8,106 nucleotides of DNA from Cellvibrionales bacterium UBA5860 (GTDB lineage: Bacteria; Pseudomonadota; Gammaproteobacteria; Pseudomonadales; Porticoccaceae). Location: NCBI GenBank assembly GCA_002431545.1, contig DJFY01000029.1:5208-13313 (forward strand), given 5' to 3'. Positions 1-6,809 of the stretch are shown here, one piece after another. A model generated the notes under the pieces. That model ran no database searches. It was given only the letters and a program-made list of their open reading frames with translations, and was not told the origin of the DNA. How positions within the stretch are numbered: the stretch's first letter is position 1; each line of letters starts with the position of its first letter. The position numbers and the translations under genes were made by a program.

Positions 1-49
1 ACACCTTGGTGTCGATGTGATAGACGTAATTTGAGTGGTCTTCCGGCAT
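1..49 (-). CDS. Possible 5' end of an unidentified minus-strand gene, cut by the window edge
   Basis: Reading leftward from an ATG at 47-49, the frame gives MPEDHSNYVYHIDTKV and is still open at the edge. The codons have mostly G or C in third position, as in neighbouring genes, which is the main support. A GTG at 110-112 in the same frame could be an earlier start; the frame is closed by a stop just upstream of about 124. No good ribosome binding site precedes the ATG. A competing plus-strand reading of the same bases (HLGVDVIDVI, then stop at 32-34) looks equally protein-like, so the strand is uncertain. Sixteen residues are too few to suggest a family. Confidence 0.22.
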   Translation of the reverse strand, partial: MPEDHSNYVYHIDTKV

Positions 50-64
50 CAGCCATATCCCGAC

Positions 65-89
65 AAAAAAAGGTCGTCGGCACTGCGAC
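65..89 (-). terminator. Weak candidate terminator (short stem then T7)
   Basis: On the minus strand GTCG (86-89) can pair with a CGAC just before a run of seven T (complement of 65-71). The stem is only four base pairs, and the element lies about 190 bp beyond the peptidase stop codon, so it is a poor match to an intrinsic terminator. It is listed because it is the only hairpin with a T-tract between the peptidase gene and the left edge. Confidence 0.15.
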
Positions 90-281
90 TCAGGTCCGCC
101 ATCGATCGACACGTCCGTATCTTAGGGTGTGGTGTGCGCAGGCCCCGGTGAGTGTGGCGTCAGCGGTCGGGAGGAATCTGCCGGGACTCTTGCGTCGGTT
201 GTCAATCCGCCAAAGTGCGTGGGTCCTCGTGGCCACGGGTGACGTTTGCCGCTGGCGGTACCGGGGACGATTGGGCAGAGA

Positions 282-2261
282 TCATCGCGGAGTTTGGGCC
301 ATCGATGGCGCGTCTGCGCTATCGAGAATGTTTTCTATTTCATCCATGAGCGCGTTGCATCGTTTTACAACCGATGCGTAGACGGTCTCTGAAGCCAGAT
401 CGACGCCCGCTTTTTTAAGCACTTCGTAGGGGTAGTCTGAGCCTCCGGCGCGCAACAGGTCCAGGTACTGCTCGCGGGCATGGTTATCGTCGGCAAGGAT
501 TTTTTCCACCAGGTGGTAGGCGGCGGAAATCGAAGTCGCATACTGGTAGACGTAAAAGTTGCGGTAAAAATGGGGGATGTAAGCCCACTCGACGGTGTAT
601 GCCTCATCGATGTGTGTAACGCCTTCGTCGTGACCGTAGTAGCGTTTGAGAATATCACTGTACAGCGTGTTTAATTTTTCTGCCGAGAGGGCGCCGCCCT
701 TGTCGATGACTTCATAGGCCGCCAATTCGAACTCGGCAAACTGGGTTTGTCGAAAGAAAGTGCCGCGCAAACCCTGCAACTCCTCAAACAAAAAATAAAG
801 ACGCTCTTCGTCACTGGTGGCGTTTGCGGCCAAGTACTTATAGAGCAATAGTTCATGAGCGATCGAGGCAATTTCTGCGATAAATGTCGGGTACTCGGAT
901 TTTTCGAATGGCTGGGCATCGTTGGCCAATAGCGAGTGTAGAGCGTGACCCCACTCGTGGGCATAGGTCGTTAGCGACTCAAAATCATCGTTGTGGTTAA
1001 GCAGCATATACGGGTGCACGTCGTAGGCGGCGCTAAACTGGTAGGCACCACTGCGCTTGCCCTCGGCCGGGTAGGCGTGGATCCAGGGTTTGCGCGATGC
1101 CTGGTCGAACAGATTGCGGTAGCGCTCACCCATGGGTTGCAAGGCCTCGGATAACAAGTTGCGCGACGCCTCCAGGGTATATGTTGTCCGGTTCTCGCTG
1201 ATCGCTGGGTACACGTCGTAGTAACGGGGTTTCGTCAGATCCAATTTTCTGGCGCGCAACTTGAGGTACCTGTGGAGTGTCGGCAGGTTCCGGTTCACGC
1301 TGCTGACCAGCGTGCGGTAAACCTGTTCGGGTATGTTGTCGACTGCCAGTGCCTGATGCAGGGATGAGGGATAACCGCGCATTCGCGCTGCGAAAGCCTG
1401 CGCGCGAATATGTCCGGCCAGCGTTGTGGCGAGGGTCTGTTGAAACTGGCTGTAGGTGCCGAAGAATTGATCGAACACGGCTTCGCGGTCGGCGCGAACA
1501 GGTGCGCCCCGGTATTGCGTATAAGCCGCTGGTGTAAGTTTGGCTTTCTGCCCGGTACTGAGCACGATTTCCGGCCATGGGATGTCAGCGTTTGTCAGCA
1601 CGGTGTAGGCATCATTAGCCAGGCGCAATGGCGACTGGGCCGCGGCCAGAATCTGTTCTTCACGCGCGGGCAATACATGTGGCGCGCGGCGCAGCAGGTT
1701 TTTTATCTTGAAATCGAAGTTGTCGAGCGCGCTGTTCTCCGACAGCCAGCGTTGCAGAGTGCTCTGCCCAATAGCGAGAATTTCCGGTTCGAAAAAACTG
1801 GTGGCCTCCGTGTATCGCGCGAACAGGTCGTCGGCAAGGCCATGTCGCTCGAGTGTCGCTGAGTTGTTCAGGTCGATATCTTTGGCCAAAAAGGAATAAG
1901 CGTAGAGTCGTCCCAACGCCCGGTAGGTATCTGAACTGCGCTGCAAGCAGTCCGCCAGTTGGTGCGCAGCGGTGGCCAGTTGGCCGCGGCAGGTCTCCAA
2001 TTGACTGACGCTGTCTTCAATGCGGAGCCGGGCCTGCCGCCATTCATTCTCGTTTTTATAAAGATGAGACAAGTCCCAGACAGCCGGCGGTGGGTTCTCG
2101 TCGGCCCAGGCCCAGGGCACACAAGTGGCAAACAACCACACCAGAACTGCCCGCCACTGCCCTCCGGTAAATCGGTAAAGAATGCCCTGGGTTGCCTGTC
2201 GGCGATTCCGGAGTTGGCAGTAAAAGGAAGTAAGCTTTAAAGCGGCAATATGTGTGGACAT
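282..2261 (-). CDS. M3-family zinc oligoendopeptidase (PepF-like) with a probable export signal
   Basis: The 659-residue product looks like an oligoendopeptidase F (peptidase family M3B), an enzyme that cuts short peptides rather than whole proteins. The zinc motif HEWGH is at residues 435-439, with H435 and H439 as ligands, E436 as catalytic base and E463 (in FIAEIAS) as likely third ligand. The C-terminal segment around 560-580 has the His/Tyr-rich pattern typical of substrate binding in M3 enzymes. Family members are usually about 600 residues and cytoplasmic. Here residues 37-53 form a hydrophobic stretch ending in AWA before DEN, a signal-peptidase-I-like site, so the enzyme may act in the periplasm. 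About 36 residues precede that stretch, long for a signal peptide n-region, so the true start may lie downstream, although no clearly better start was found. The chosen ATG begins 5 bp after the xseA stop codon with a weak GAG upstream, which suggests cotranscription and possible translational coupling with xseA. Family call is firm; location is inferred. Confidence 0.93.
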   Translation of the reverse strand: MSTHIAALKLTSFYCQLRNRRQATQGILYRFTGGQWRAVLVWLFATCVPWAWADENPPPAVWDLSHLYKNENEWRQARLRIEDSVSQLETCRGQLATAAHQLADCLQRSSDTYRALGRLYAYSFLAKDIDLNNSATLERHGLADDLFARYTEATSFFEPEILAIGQSTLQRWLSENSALDNFDFKIKNLLRRAPHVLPAREEQILAAAQSPLRLANDAYTVLTNADIPWPEIVLSTGQKAKLTPAAYTQYRGAPVRADREAVFDQFFGTYSQFQQTLATTLAGHIRAQAFAARMRGYPSSLHQALAVDNIPEQVYRTLVSSVNRNLPTLHRYLKLRARKLDLTKPRYYDVYPAISENRTTYTLEASRNLLSEALQPMGERYRNLFDQASRKPWIHAYPAEGKRSGAYQFSAAYDVHPYMLLNHNDDFESLTTYAHEWGHALHSLLANDAQPFEKSEYPTFIAEIASIAHELLLYKYLAANATSDEERLYFLFEELQGLRGTFFRQTQFAEFELAAYEVIDKGGALSAEKLNTLYSDILKRYYGHDEGVTHIDEAYTVEWAYIPHFYRNFYVYQYATSISAAYHLVEKILADDNHAREQYLDLLRAGGSDYPYEVLKKAGVDLASETVYASVVKRCNALMDEIENILDSADAPSMAQTPR

Positions 2262-2266
2262 GCGTA

Positions 2267-3625
2267 TTACTCGTTGATGGGGTGTGCGGCCAGGACTTCA
2301 CAGTCGAGGCTACCGTCGTTAACCCGGACTTCCAGTTTTTCGCCGGGCTGGACAGCTGCGATTTGGCTGACGATTTCGCCCGATTCGCGCCGGACTATGG
2401 CATAGCCCCGCTCCAGGGTCCCCAGGGGACTCACCGCCTGGAGCAGGGCAACGCGCGCCGCAAAACGCTGACTTTTGTCGTCGATAACGTGTTGCATGGC
2501 GGTTCGCAGTCGACGCGTCAGCTCCTGGAGCCTTTCAGTATAGCGGGGGAGCAGAACCCCGGGCGTATGTTGCGCCAGTCGCTGGGACAGGCGCTCCAGG
2601 TGCAGGTTTTTTTGCTGAATTTCCAGCGTGAGCGCGGAAAGCAAACGCATTTCCAGATAATCCAGACGCTGCTGTTGGCTCTCCAGGACTTGCCGGGGGT
2701 GCCTCAGGCGTTTGCTCAGGTTGTGTAATTGCAGCTCGGCGGATGCGATACGGCCCGCCGCGTGACGAGTGAACCAGCGGCGATAGCCTTCCAGCACCTG
2801 GCGGATTTCTTCCCGGTCGGGACTCGCCATCTCCGCCGCTGCAGAAGGCGTCGGCGCCCGGGCGTCGGCAACGAGGTCGGAAATGCAGATGTCCGTTTCG
2901 TGGCCGACGGCGGAAACCACGGGAATTTCGCTTTGAAAAATCGCGCGCGCGACGATTTCCTCGTTAAACGGCCAGAGGTCTTCGAGTGAGCCACCGCCGC
3001 GCGTCAGCAACAGGAGATCGCATGAGCGATGCCTGTTGGCTCGAGCCAGTGCGCGGACGATACCAGCCGCCGCCTCGCTGCCCTGCACCGGTGTTGGGTA
3101 GATATACACCGGCAGGCTGGGGAATCGACGTTGCAGTACATGCAGCACGTCCCGTATCGCCGCGCCGCTGGGCGATGTGATGACGCCAATCCGTTTGGCA
3201 AATGCTGGCAGGTCGCGTTTCCGGGCGAGATCGAACAGACCCTCCGCGGCGAGCTGTTTTTTAAGTTGGTCAAAACGCCGCTGTAGTGCGCCGATGCCCG
3301 CTGGCTCCATATGTTCGACGATAAGCTGGTAGTCGCCCCGGTTTTCGTAAAGGCTGACTCGCCCCCTCACCAGCAGGTGTTGTCCGTCTTCCGGCTGGAA
3401 ACTTATGTTTCGATTGCGATTGCGAAACATCGCGCAACGGATCTGTGCGGCGTCGTCTTTCAGTGAAAAGTACCAATGGCCGGACGAAGGTCGGGCGAGA
3501 TTGCTGATCTCGCCCTCGACCCAGAGCAGGGGCAGGTGGGTTTCAAGCAATTGCCGCGCACGGCGATTGAGCTGGCTGACCGTTAAGACCTGCCGCTCGT
3601 TGGCTTCTGTGACGATTGACTCCAT
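2267..3625 (-). CDS. xseA: Exodeoxyribonuclease VII large subunit
   Basis: XseA is the large, catalytic subunit of exonuclease VII, which with several copies of XseB degrades single-stranded DNA from both ends to oligonucleotides in repair and recombination. From the ATG at 3623-3625 the protein has 452 residues, close to the roughly 456 of E. coli. An N-terminal OB-fold (about 14-105, including LTVSQLNRRAR and SGHWYFSLKDD) is followed by the catalytic domain with the conserved RGGGSLEDLWPFNEE (from 209), SAVGHETDICISD (238-250) and APTPSAAAE (257-265), then a long charged helical region (about 270-400) and the conserved SPLGTLERGYAIV segment near the end. A TTG at 3641-3643 would add six residues; I prefer the ATG because the extension overlaps a promoter-like element and family N-termini are of similar length. 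xseB is not in the window. Nothing suggests truncation. Confidence 0.97.
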   Translation of the reverse strand: MESIVTEANERQVLTVSQLNRRARQLLETHLPLLWVEGEISNLARPSSGHWYFSLKDDAAQIRCAMFRNRNRNISFQPEDGQHLLVRGRVSLYENRGDYQLIVEHMEPAGIGALQRRFDQLKKQLAAEGLFDLARKRDLPAFAKRIGVITSPSGAAIRDVLHVLQRRFPSLPVYIYPTPVQGSEAAAGIVRALARANRHRSCDLLLLTRGGGSLEDLWPFNEEIVARAIFQSEIPVVSAVGHETDICISDLVADARAPTPSAAAEMASPDREEIRQVLEGYRRWFTRHAAGRIASAELQLHNLSKRLRHPRQVLESQQQRLDYLEMRLLSALTLEIQQKNLHLERLSQRLAQHTPGVLLPRYTERLQELTRRLRTAMQHVIDDKSQRFAARVALLQAVSPLGTLERGYAIVRRESGEIVSQIAAVQPGEKLEVRVNDGSLDCEVLAAHPINE

Positions 3626-3631
3626 CGGGTG

Positions 3632-3659
3632 ATTGTAGTGCAAACCGCGTGGGCAACAA
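3632..3659 (-). promoter_or_regulatory. Candidate sigma70 promoter of xseA, nearly leaderless
   Basis: On the minus strand TTGTTG (3654-3659) and TACAAT (3632-3637) are separated by 16 bp. A start site six or seven bases past the -10 box would fall at about 3625, the first base of the xseA ATG. No Shine-Dalgarno sequence precedes that ATG, which fits a leaderless or nearly leaderless message. The match is good but is by eye only. Confidence 0.45.
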
Positions 3660-3720
3660 GCGATGTCCGCGCTGTGAGGCGGGCGGGCGCTTGGAGCCGG
3701 TATGCTGGAGCTGCGTGCTC

Positions 3721-3729
3721 TGGTTAAAT
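3721..3729 (+). promoter_or_regulatory. Weak candidate extended -10 box for the alpha/beta hydrolase gene
   Basis: TGGTTAAAT has the TG motif of an extended -10 followed by TTAAAT, about 65 bp before the hydrolase ATG. No convincing -35 hexamer lies at the correct distance, so this is a weak call in the divergent region between xseA and the hydrolase gene. Confidence 0.2.
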
Positions 3730-3791
3730 ACCGGTTTATCGACTTGGCGTACCAGTGATGCGCACGGCGTAATTCCCGGAGAAATCCATAG

Positions 3792-4445
3792 ATGACGAGT
3801 ACAACCAGCTTGATTCCCGGTCCCGTTGGCCAACTAGAAGTTGTGGCAGACTTGCCGAATGCATCCGGGCCACTGGCCGGCGCGGGCTACTTTGCCGTGG
3901 TAAGTCACCCGCACCCCCTTTACGGCGGCACCATGGACAACAAGGTCGTCACTACGCTCTGTCGCATATATCGGGAACTCGGTGTGCCGGTGGCCCGATT
4001 TAACTTTCGCGGTGTTGGACAGAGCGCCGGGCAGCACGATCATGCGCGGGGTGAAGTAGAGGATTTATGTGCGGTGGCGGCATGGATGCATGCTGAAAAT
4101 CGCGGTGCCACGGCTCTGCTCGCCGGGTTTTCCTTTGGCGCCGCCGTTACTGCCCTGGCCTGTGCACCCACAGCCGCCGGTCACTGCGTGCTGGTGGCGC
4201 CACCTGTGGAGCGCTACGCCATTGCGAACGATAGCGCCCTGGCCTGCCCGACGATCGCGGTACTTGGCAGTGAAGATGATCTGGTCGAACCCATCGCGAC
4301 GCAGCGTTATTTGTCCCAGCTTCAACCGCCGCCCGCAGTAGTACTGATCGAAGGTGCGACGCATTTTTTCGACGGTAAGTTGACTGCGCTGCGCGAGCGT
4401 CTGACGCCCGCGTTGCTCGAAGCGTTGGACGCTAGCCGGGAATAG
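3792..4445 (+). CDS. Small alpha/beta hydrolase of the COG2945 type
   Basis: The 217-residue product has the compact alpha/beta hydrolase fold without a large cap domain. The early HPHPLYGGTMDNKVV (39-53) and NFRGVGQSAG (71-80) segments are characteristic of the COG2945 group of predicted hydrolases. The nucleophile elbow is GFSFG (112-116) with S114, the acid is probably D163 (or D162) in GSEDDLVEP, and the histidine is H191 in GATHFFDGKL, so the triad is complete. No signal peptide or membrane segment is seen, so it is probably cytoplasmic. The ATG has a good ribosome binding site, GGAGA at 3778-3782, nine bases upstream. The gene is divergent from xseA and is followed after 96 bp by zapE on the same strand. 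The substrate is unknown; an esterase or thioesterase-like activity is only a guess from the fold. Confidence 0.88.
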   Translation: MTSTTSLIPGPVGQLEVVADLPNASGPLAGAGYFAVVSHPHPLYGGTMDNKVVTTLCRIYRELGVPVARFNFRGVGQSAGQHDHARGEVEDLCAVAAWMHAENRGATALLAGFSFGAAVTALACAPTAAGHCVLVAPPVERYAIANDSALACPTIAVLGSEDDLVEPIATQRYLSQLQPPPAVVLIEGATHFFDGKLTALRERLTPALLEALDASRE

Positions 4446-4455
4446 GTTCCGGAAC
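4446..4455. repeat. Perfect 10-bp palindrome GTTCCGGAAC after the hydrolase gene
   Basis: The palindrome starts immediately after the hydrolase stop codon (4443-4445). It has no loop and no T-tract, so it is not an intrinsic terminator. It could be a protein-binding site or chance; nothing else in the gap before zapE helps to decide. Confidence 0.3.
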
Positions 4456-4541
4456 AAAGCGTAGCGATTCTGGCGGTTGCGGCCACGCCGGTGCCTCCGG
4501 TAGAGTTGGCCGCTGTCTGTTCGTCTCGACTCAGCGCTTAT

Positions 4542-5645
4542 ATGTCTTTCACTCCCCTGCAGCGGTATCAACACGACCTGAAGCAGACCGGTTTTGTTGC
4601 CGACGACGCCCAGGCGGCAGCCGTTGGCAAGTTGCAATTGCTCTACGAGCGCCTGTTGGCGCCGCAAACCGGGCGTGTGAACTTGTTTCAGCGGCTGTTA
4701 AAAAACCAGCGTCCGCCCGCCGTCGACGGCCTGTATATGTGGGGTGGCGTCGGTCGTGGCAAAACCTATCTGATGGACAACTTTTACGAAAGTTTGCCGT
4801 TCGAGCAAAAAATGCGCGTGCATTTCCACCGTTTCATGAAGCGCGTGCATCGGGAGCTTAGAGCGGTTGGGGGAGAAAAGAATCCACTCGACAAGATCGC
4901 GACTCTTCTCGCGGATGAGACTCGGGTCATCTGTTTCGACGAATTCTTCGTGTCCGACATTACCGATGCCATGTTGCTGGGTACGCTGATGGAACGCCTT
5001 ATCAACCACGGCGTCGTTCTGGTGGCGACCTCTAATATCGAACCTGACCGGCTTTACGAAAACGGTTTGCAACGACAGCGCTTCGTGCCGGCAATCGACC
5101 TTATTAAGCGCCATTGCGAAGTGTTTAATCTCGATGGCGGTACGGATTACCGATTGCGCGCCTTAACGCAGGCGTCGCTCTACCATTGGCCGCTTGGAGA
5201 CACCGCCGAGCAGGAAATGAACGACGCTTTTTATCGTTTGGTGCCGGCTGCAGAAGAGGTGCGCAAGGCTGTATTGATCGAAGTCGAAGGTCGGGATATT
5301 CCCTGCCGATACGTAGGAGAAGACGTAATCTGGTTCGACTTTGAGGCACTCTGTGCCGGGCCGCGTAGTCAGAATGACTACATCGAACTGGCGCGAGAGT
5401 TTCACGCGGTGTTGCTGAGTGGCGTGCCGCCGCTTGGCGCGCACAGAGACGACGAGGCCCGCCGTTTTATCAACATGGTTGACGAATTTTACGATCGTAA
5501 CGTCAAGGTGGCGATCTCAGCCGAAGTCTCTCTGGAAAATCTTTACGAGGGGGGTCGGCTTGAGTTCGAGTTTCAGCGTACGCAAAGCCGCCTGCGGGAA
5601 ATGCAGAGTCACGAATACCTGAGTCGCCCCCACCGTCCCGAATAA
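4542..5645 (+). CDS. zapE: Cell division protein ZapE, AFG1-like AAA+ ATPase
   Basis: ZapE (formerly YhcM) is a cytoplasmic P-loop ATPase that associates with the FtsZ ring in E. coli and destabilises FtsZ polymers during constriction; it is homologous to mitochondrial Afg1/LACE1. From the ATG at 4542 the product has 367 residues (E. coli about 375). Visible motifs are Walker A GGVGRGKT (68-75, K74), the HFHRFM segment after it, Walker B VICFDEF with D133 and E134, the strongly conserved FVSDITDAMLL, and sensor-1-like VATSN (161-165). The C-terminal part keeps RSQNDYI, DEFYDRNVK and the closing FQRTQSRLREMQS. An in-frame GTG at 4491 would add 17 residues, but the family N-terminus aligns with MSFTPLQRYQHDL, so the ATG is preferred. 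Neither start has a strong ribosome binding site. It lies upstream of rplM, as in many gammaproteobacteria, but rplM has its own promoter. Confidence 0.96.
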   Translation: MSFTPLQRYQHDLKQTGFVADDAQAAAVGKLQLLYERLLAPQTGRVNLFQRLLKNQRPPAVDGLYMWGGVGRGKTYLMDNFYESLPFEQKMRVHFHRFMKRVHRELRAVGGEKNPLDKIATLLADETRVICFDEFFVSDITDAMLLGTLMERLINHGVVLVATSNIEPDRLYENGLQRQRFVPAIDLIKRHCEVFNLDGGTDYRLRALTQASLYHWPLGDTAEQEMNDAFYRLVPAAEEVRKAVLIEVEGRDIPCRYVGEDVIWFDFEALCAGPRSQNDYIELAREFHAVLLSGVPPLGAHRDDEARRFINMVDEFYDRNVKVAISAEVSLENLYEGGRLEFEFQRTQSRLREMQSHEYLSRPHRPE

Positions 5646-5702
5646 CCAGTGCTAACTCTGCGATGGTGGAAAGTCTGGCTTATCACGGGGTGATCGAACT
5701 GC

Positions 5703-5731
5703 TTGAAATGCCCGGGGCACGTCGGTAGAAT
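5703..5731 (+). promoter_or_regulatory. Strong sigma70-type promoter of rplM-rpsI
   Basis: TTGAAA (5703-5708) and TAGAAT (5726-5731) are separated by exactly 17 bp, each one mismatch or so from consensus. The start site should be near 5738. The bases after the -10 (TCGCGCTCG) are GC-rich, the discriminator type known from promoters of ribosomal components under stringent control by ppGpp and DksA; that control is inferred here. The spacer holds a dyad, TGCCC-G-GGGCA (5709-5719). Confidence 0.72.
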
Positions 5732-5737
5732 TCGCGC

Positions 5738-5875
5738 TCGCTTTCCCGGGCCCGGGCTTAAAAGCTGCGGCGCATCGGTGTAGAAGAAGAGAATATTTCC
5801 GGTCGGGCTGCCCCTTCCCGCGATGCCGCGGCAGATGATGGTCAGCGCGACACAACGTCACAAGACGGTTCGATC
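5738..5875 (+). promoter_or_regulatory. Structured 5' leader of the rplM-rpsI message
   Basis: The predicted leader is about 138 nt. It contains a 12-bp perfect palindrome CCCGGGCCCGGG (5745-5756) and a possible long-range stem: CTGC (5765-5768) and GCATCG (5772-5777) pair with GCAG (5831-5834) and CGATGC (5821-5826) around a small internal loop. Inside lies a smaller hairpin, CGGG (5804-5807) with CCCG (5817-5820). In E. coli L13 represses its own operon through the mRNA leader; a similar role here is inferred from position and structure only. Pairings were found by eye, without energy calculation. Confidence 0.4.
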
Positions 5876-6304
5876 ATGAAAACATTCAGCGCCAAAGCAG
5901 AAACGGTGCAGCGAGACTGGTTCGTTGTCGATGCGACAGATAAAACCCTCGGGCGACTGGCCAGTGATATCGCCTCGCGCCTGCGCGGCAAGCACAAGCC
6001 GGAATATACGCCGCACGTGGATACCGGGGATTACATCGTTGTTGTCAACTGCGAGAAAATCCGCGTCACGGGTAAAAAGTTTACTGACAAGATCTATTAT
6101 CATCACACGGGCTACCCGGGCGGTATCAAGGATATCAGTTTTGAAAAACTGCTTGAGAAGGCGCCGGAGCGCATTCTGCAAAAAGCGGTAAAGGGTATGT
6201 TGCCCAAGGGCCCGCTGGGACGGACGATGTTCAAAAAACTGAAAGTCTATGCTGGAGACGCGCACCCACACGCGGCGCAGCAACCCCAGCCTCTCAATAT
6301 TTAA
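5876..6304 (+). CDS. rplM: 50S ribosomal protein L13
   Basis: L13 is an early-assembling protein of the large ribosomal subunit that binds 23S rRNA. The 142-residue product has the exact usual length and follows the E. coli protein closely: the start MKTFSAKAETVQRDW, then DKTLGRLAS, KPEYTPHVDTGDYIVV, YYHHTGYPGGIK, VKGMLPKGPLGR, and the end HAAQQPQPLNI. The conserved N-terminus fixes the start codon. No canonical Shine-Dalgarno is seen in the bases before the ATG (the sequence there is ACAAGACGGTTCGATC), which is unexpected for a highly expressed gene and may relate to translational control through the leader. rpsI follows after 24 bp in the same operon. Confidence 0.99.
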   Translation: MKTFSAKAETVQRDWFVVDATDKTLGRLASDIASRLRGKHKPEYTPHVDTGDYIVVVNCEKIRVTGKKFTDKIYYHHTGYPGGIKDISFEKLLEKAPERILQKAVKGMLPKGPLGRTMFKKLKVYAGDAHPHAAQQPQPLNI

Positions 6305-6328
6305 CCCGAATAACTCAGAGTCCTGGAT

Positions 6329-6718
6329 ATGGCACAAACCTATTACGGCACCGGCCGACGCAAGACCGCTTCGGCGAGGGTTTTTCTCAGCCCCGGTAGC
6401 GGCAGCATCACCATTAACAATCGCGGCATCGATCAGTATTTCGGTCGGGAGGTCGCGCGGATGATCGTACGTCAGCCCCTGGAGAAAGTAGAGGCTGTGG
6501 ACAAGTTCGATATGAACGTGACAGTTACCGGCGGCGGCAGTTTTGGTCAGGCCGGCGCAATACGGCACGGTCTGGCCCGGGCGCTGGTTCAGTACGACGA
6601 AACTCTGCGTCCGTCGCTGCGCCAGGCAGGCTTTCTGACCCGCGACGCGAGGGCGGTCGAGCGGAAAAAAGTAGGTTTGCACAAGGCGCGCAAACGACCC
6701 CAGTACTCGAAGCGCTAA
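6329..6718 (+). CDS. rpsI: 30S ribosomal protein S9
   Basis: S9 sits in the head of the small ribosomal subunit, and its basic C-terminal tail reaches the P-site tRNA. The 129-residue product matches the family length (about 130) with the start YYGTGRRKTASARVFL, the central VTGGGSFGQAGAIRHGLARAL, and the tail ending KRPQYSKR with the conserved terminal arginine that contacts tRNA. It is the second gene of the rplM operon, 24 bp after rplM. The ribosome binding site is modest (GAG and TGGA elements in the bases before the ATG), so some coupling to rplM translation is plausible. A strong terminator follows about 20 bp after the stop codon. Confidence 0.99.
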   Translation: MAQTYYGTGRRKTASARVFLSPGSGSITINNRGIDQYFGREVARMIVRQPLEKVEAVDKFDMNVTVTGGGSFGQAGAIRHGLARALVQYDETLRPSLRQAGFLTRDARAVERKKVGLHKARKRPQYSKR

Positions 6719-6738
6719 GTGTCAAATTGTGTGTTCTT

Positions 6739-6764
6739 AAGCCCGGCGGATGCCGGGCTTTTTT
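6739..6764 (+). terminator. Intrinsic terminator after rpsI
   Basis: A nine-base-pair perfect stem, AAGCCCGGC (6739-6747) with GCCGGGCTT (6752-6760), closes a GGAT loop and runs into a stretch of six T (6759-6764). This is a textbook Rho-independent terminator and marks the end of the rplM-rpsI operon, separating it from petA. Confidence 0.95.
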
Positions 6765-6809
6765 GTCTATATATAACAATGAGTTAGGTGTCGATATAGG
6801 GTAATTCCC

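Larger units (their letters stand above)
1..281. other. Intergenic stretch with no complete gene recognised
   Basis: This stretch lies downstream of the minus-strand peptidase gene. A plus-strand frame is open through most of it (up to a stop at 379-381), but its product is rich in arginine, tryptophan and cysteine, lacks any recognisable domain and runs antisense into the end of the peptidase gene, so I do not call it. On the minus strand a frame is open from about position 124 to the left edge, discussed separately. An inverted repeat, CCGAC (60-64) and GTCGG (76-80), flanks a run of seven A. No clear terminator for the peptidase gene was found close to its stop codon. Confidence 0.5.

Noticed and set aside
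31..381. Plus-strand ORF of 116 codons at the left end
   Set aside because: The product is rich in Arg, Trp and Cys with no recognisable domain, no ribosome binding site was seen, and its last third is antisense to the peptidase gene.
4491..4541. GTG start giving zapE 17 extra residues
   Set aside because: The family N-terminus aligns with the ATG at 4542, and the GTG has no ribosome binding site.
4065..4667. Minus-strand ORF of 200 codons across the hydrolase and zapE genes
   Set aside because: It is antisense to the hydrolase triad region and the zapE N-terminus, has a composition typical of a shadow frame and shows no domain.
5682..5694. Small hairpin ATCAC-GGG-GTGAT after zapE as a terminator
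   Set aside because: The stem is only five base pairs and no T-tract follows; it lies just before the rplM promoter and may be chance.
5858..6682. Minus-strand ORF of 274 codons across rplM and rpsI
   Set aside because: It is fully antisense to two unmistakable ribosomal protein genes; long antisense frames are common in GC-rich, codon-biased genes.
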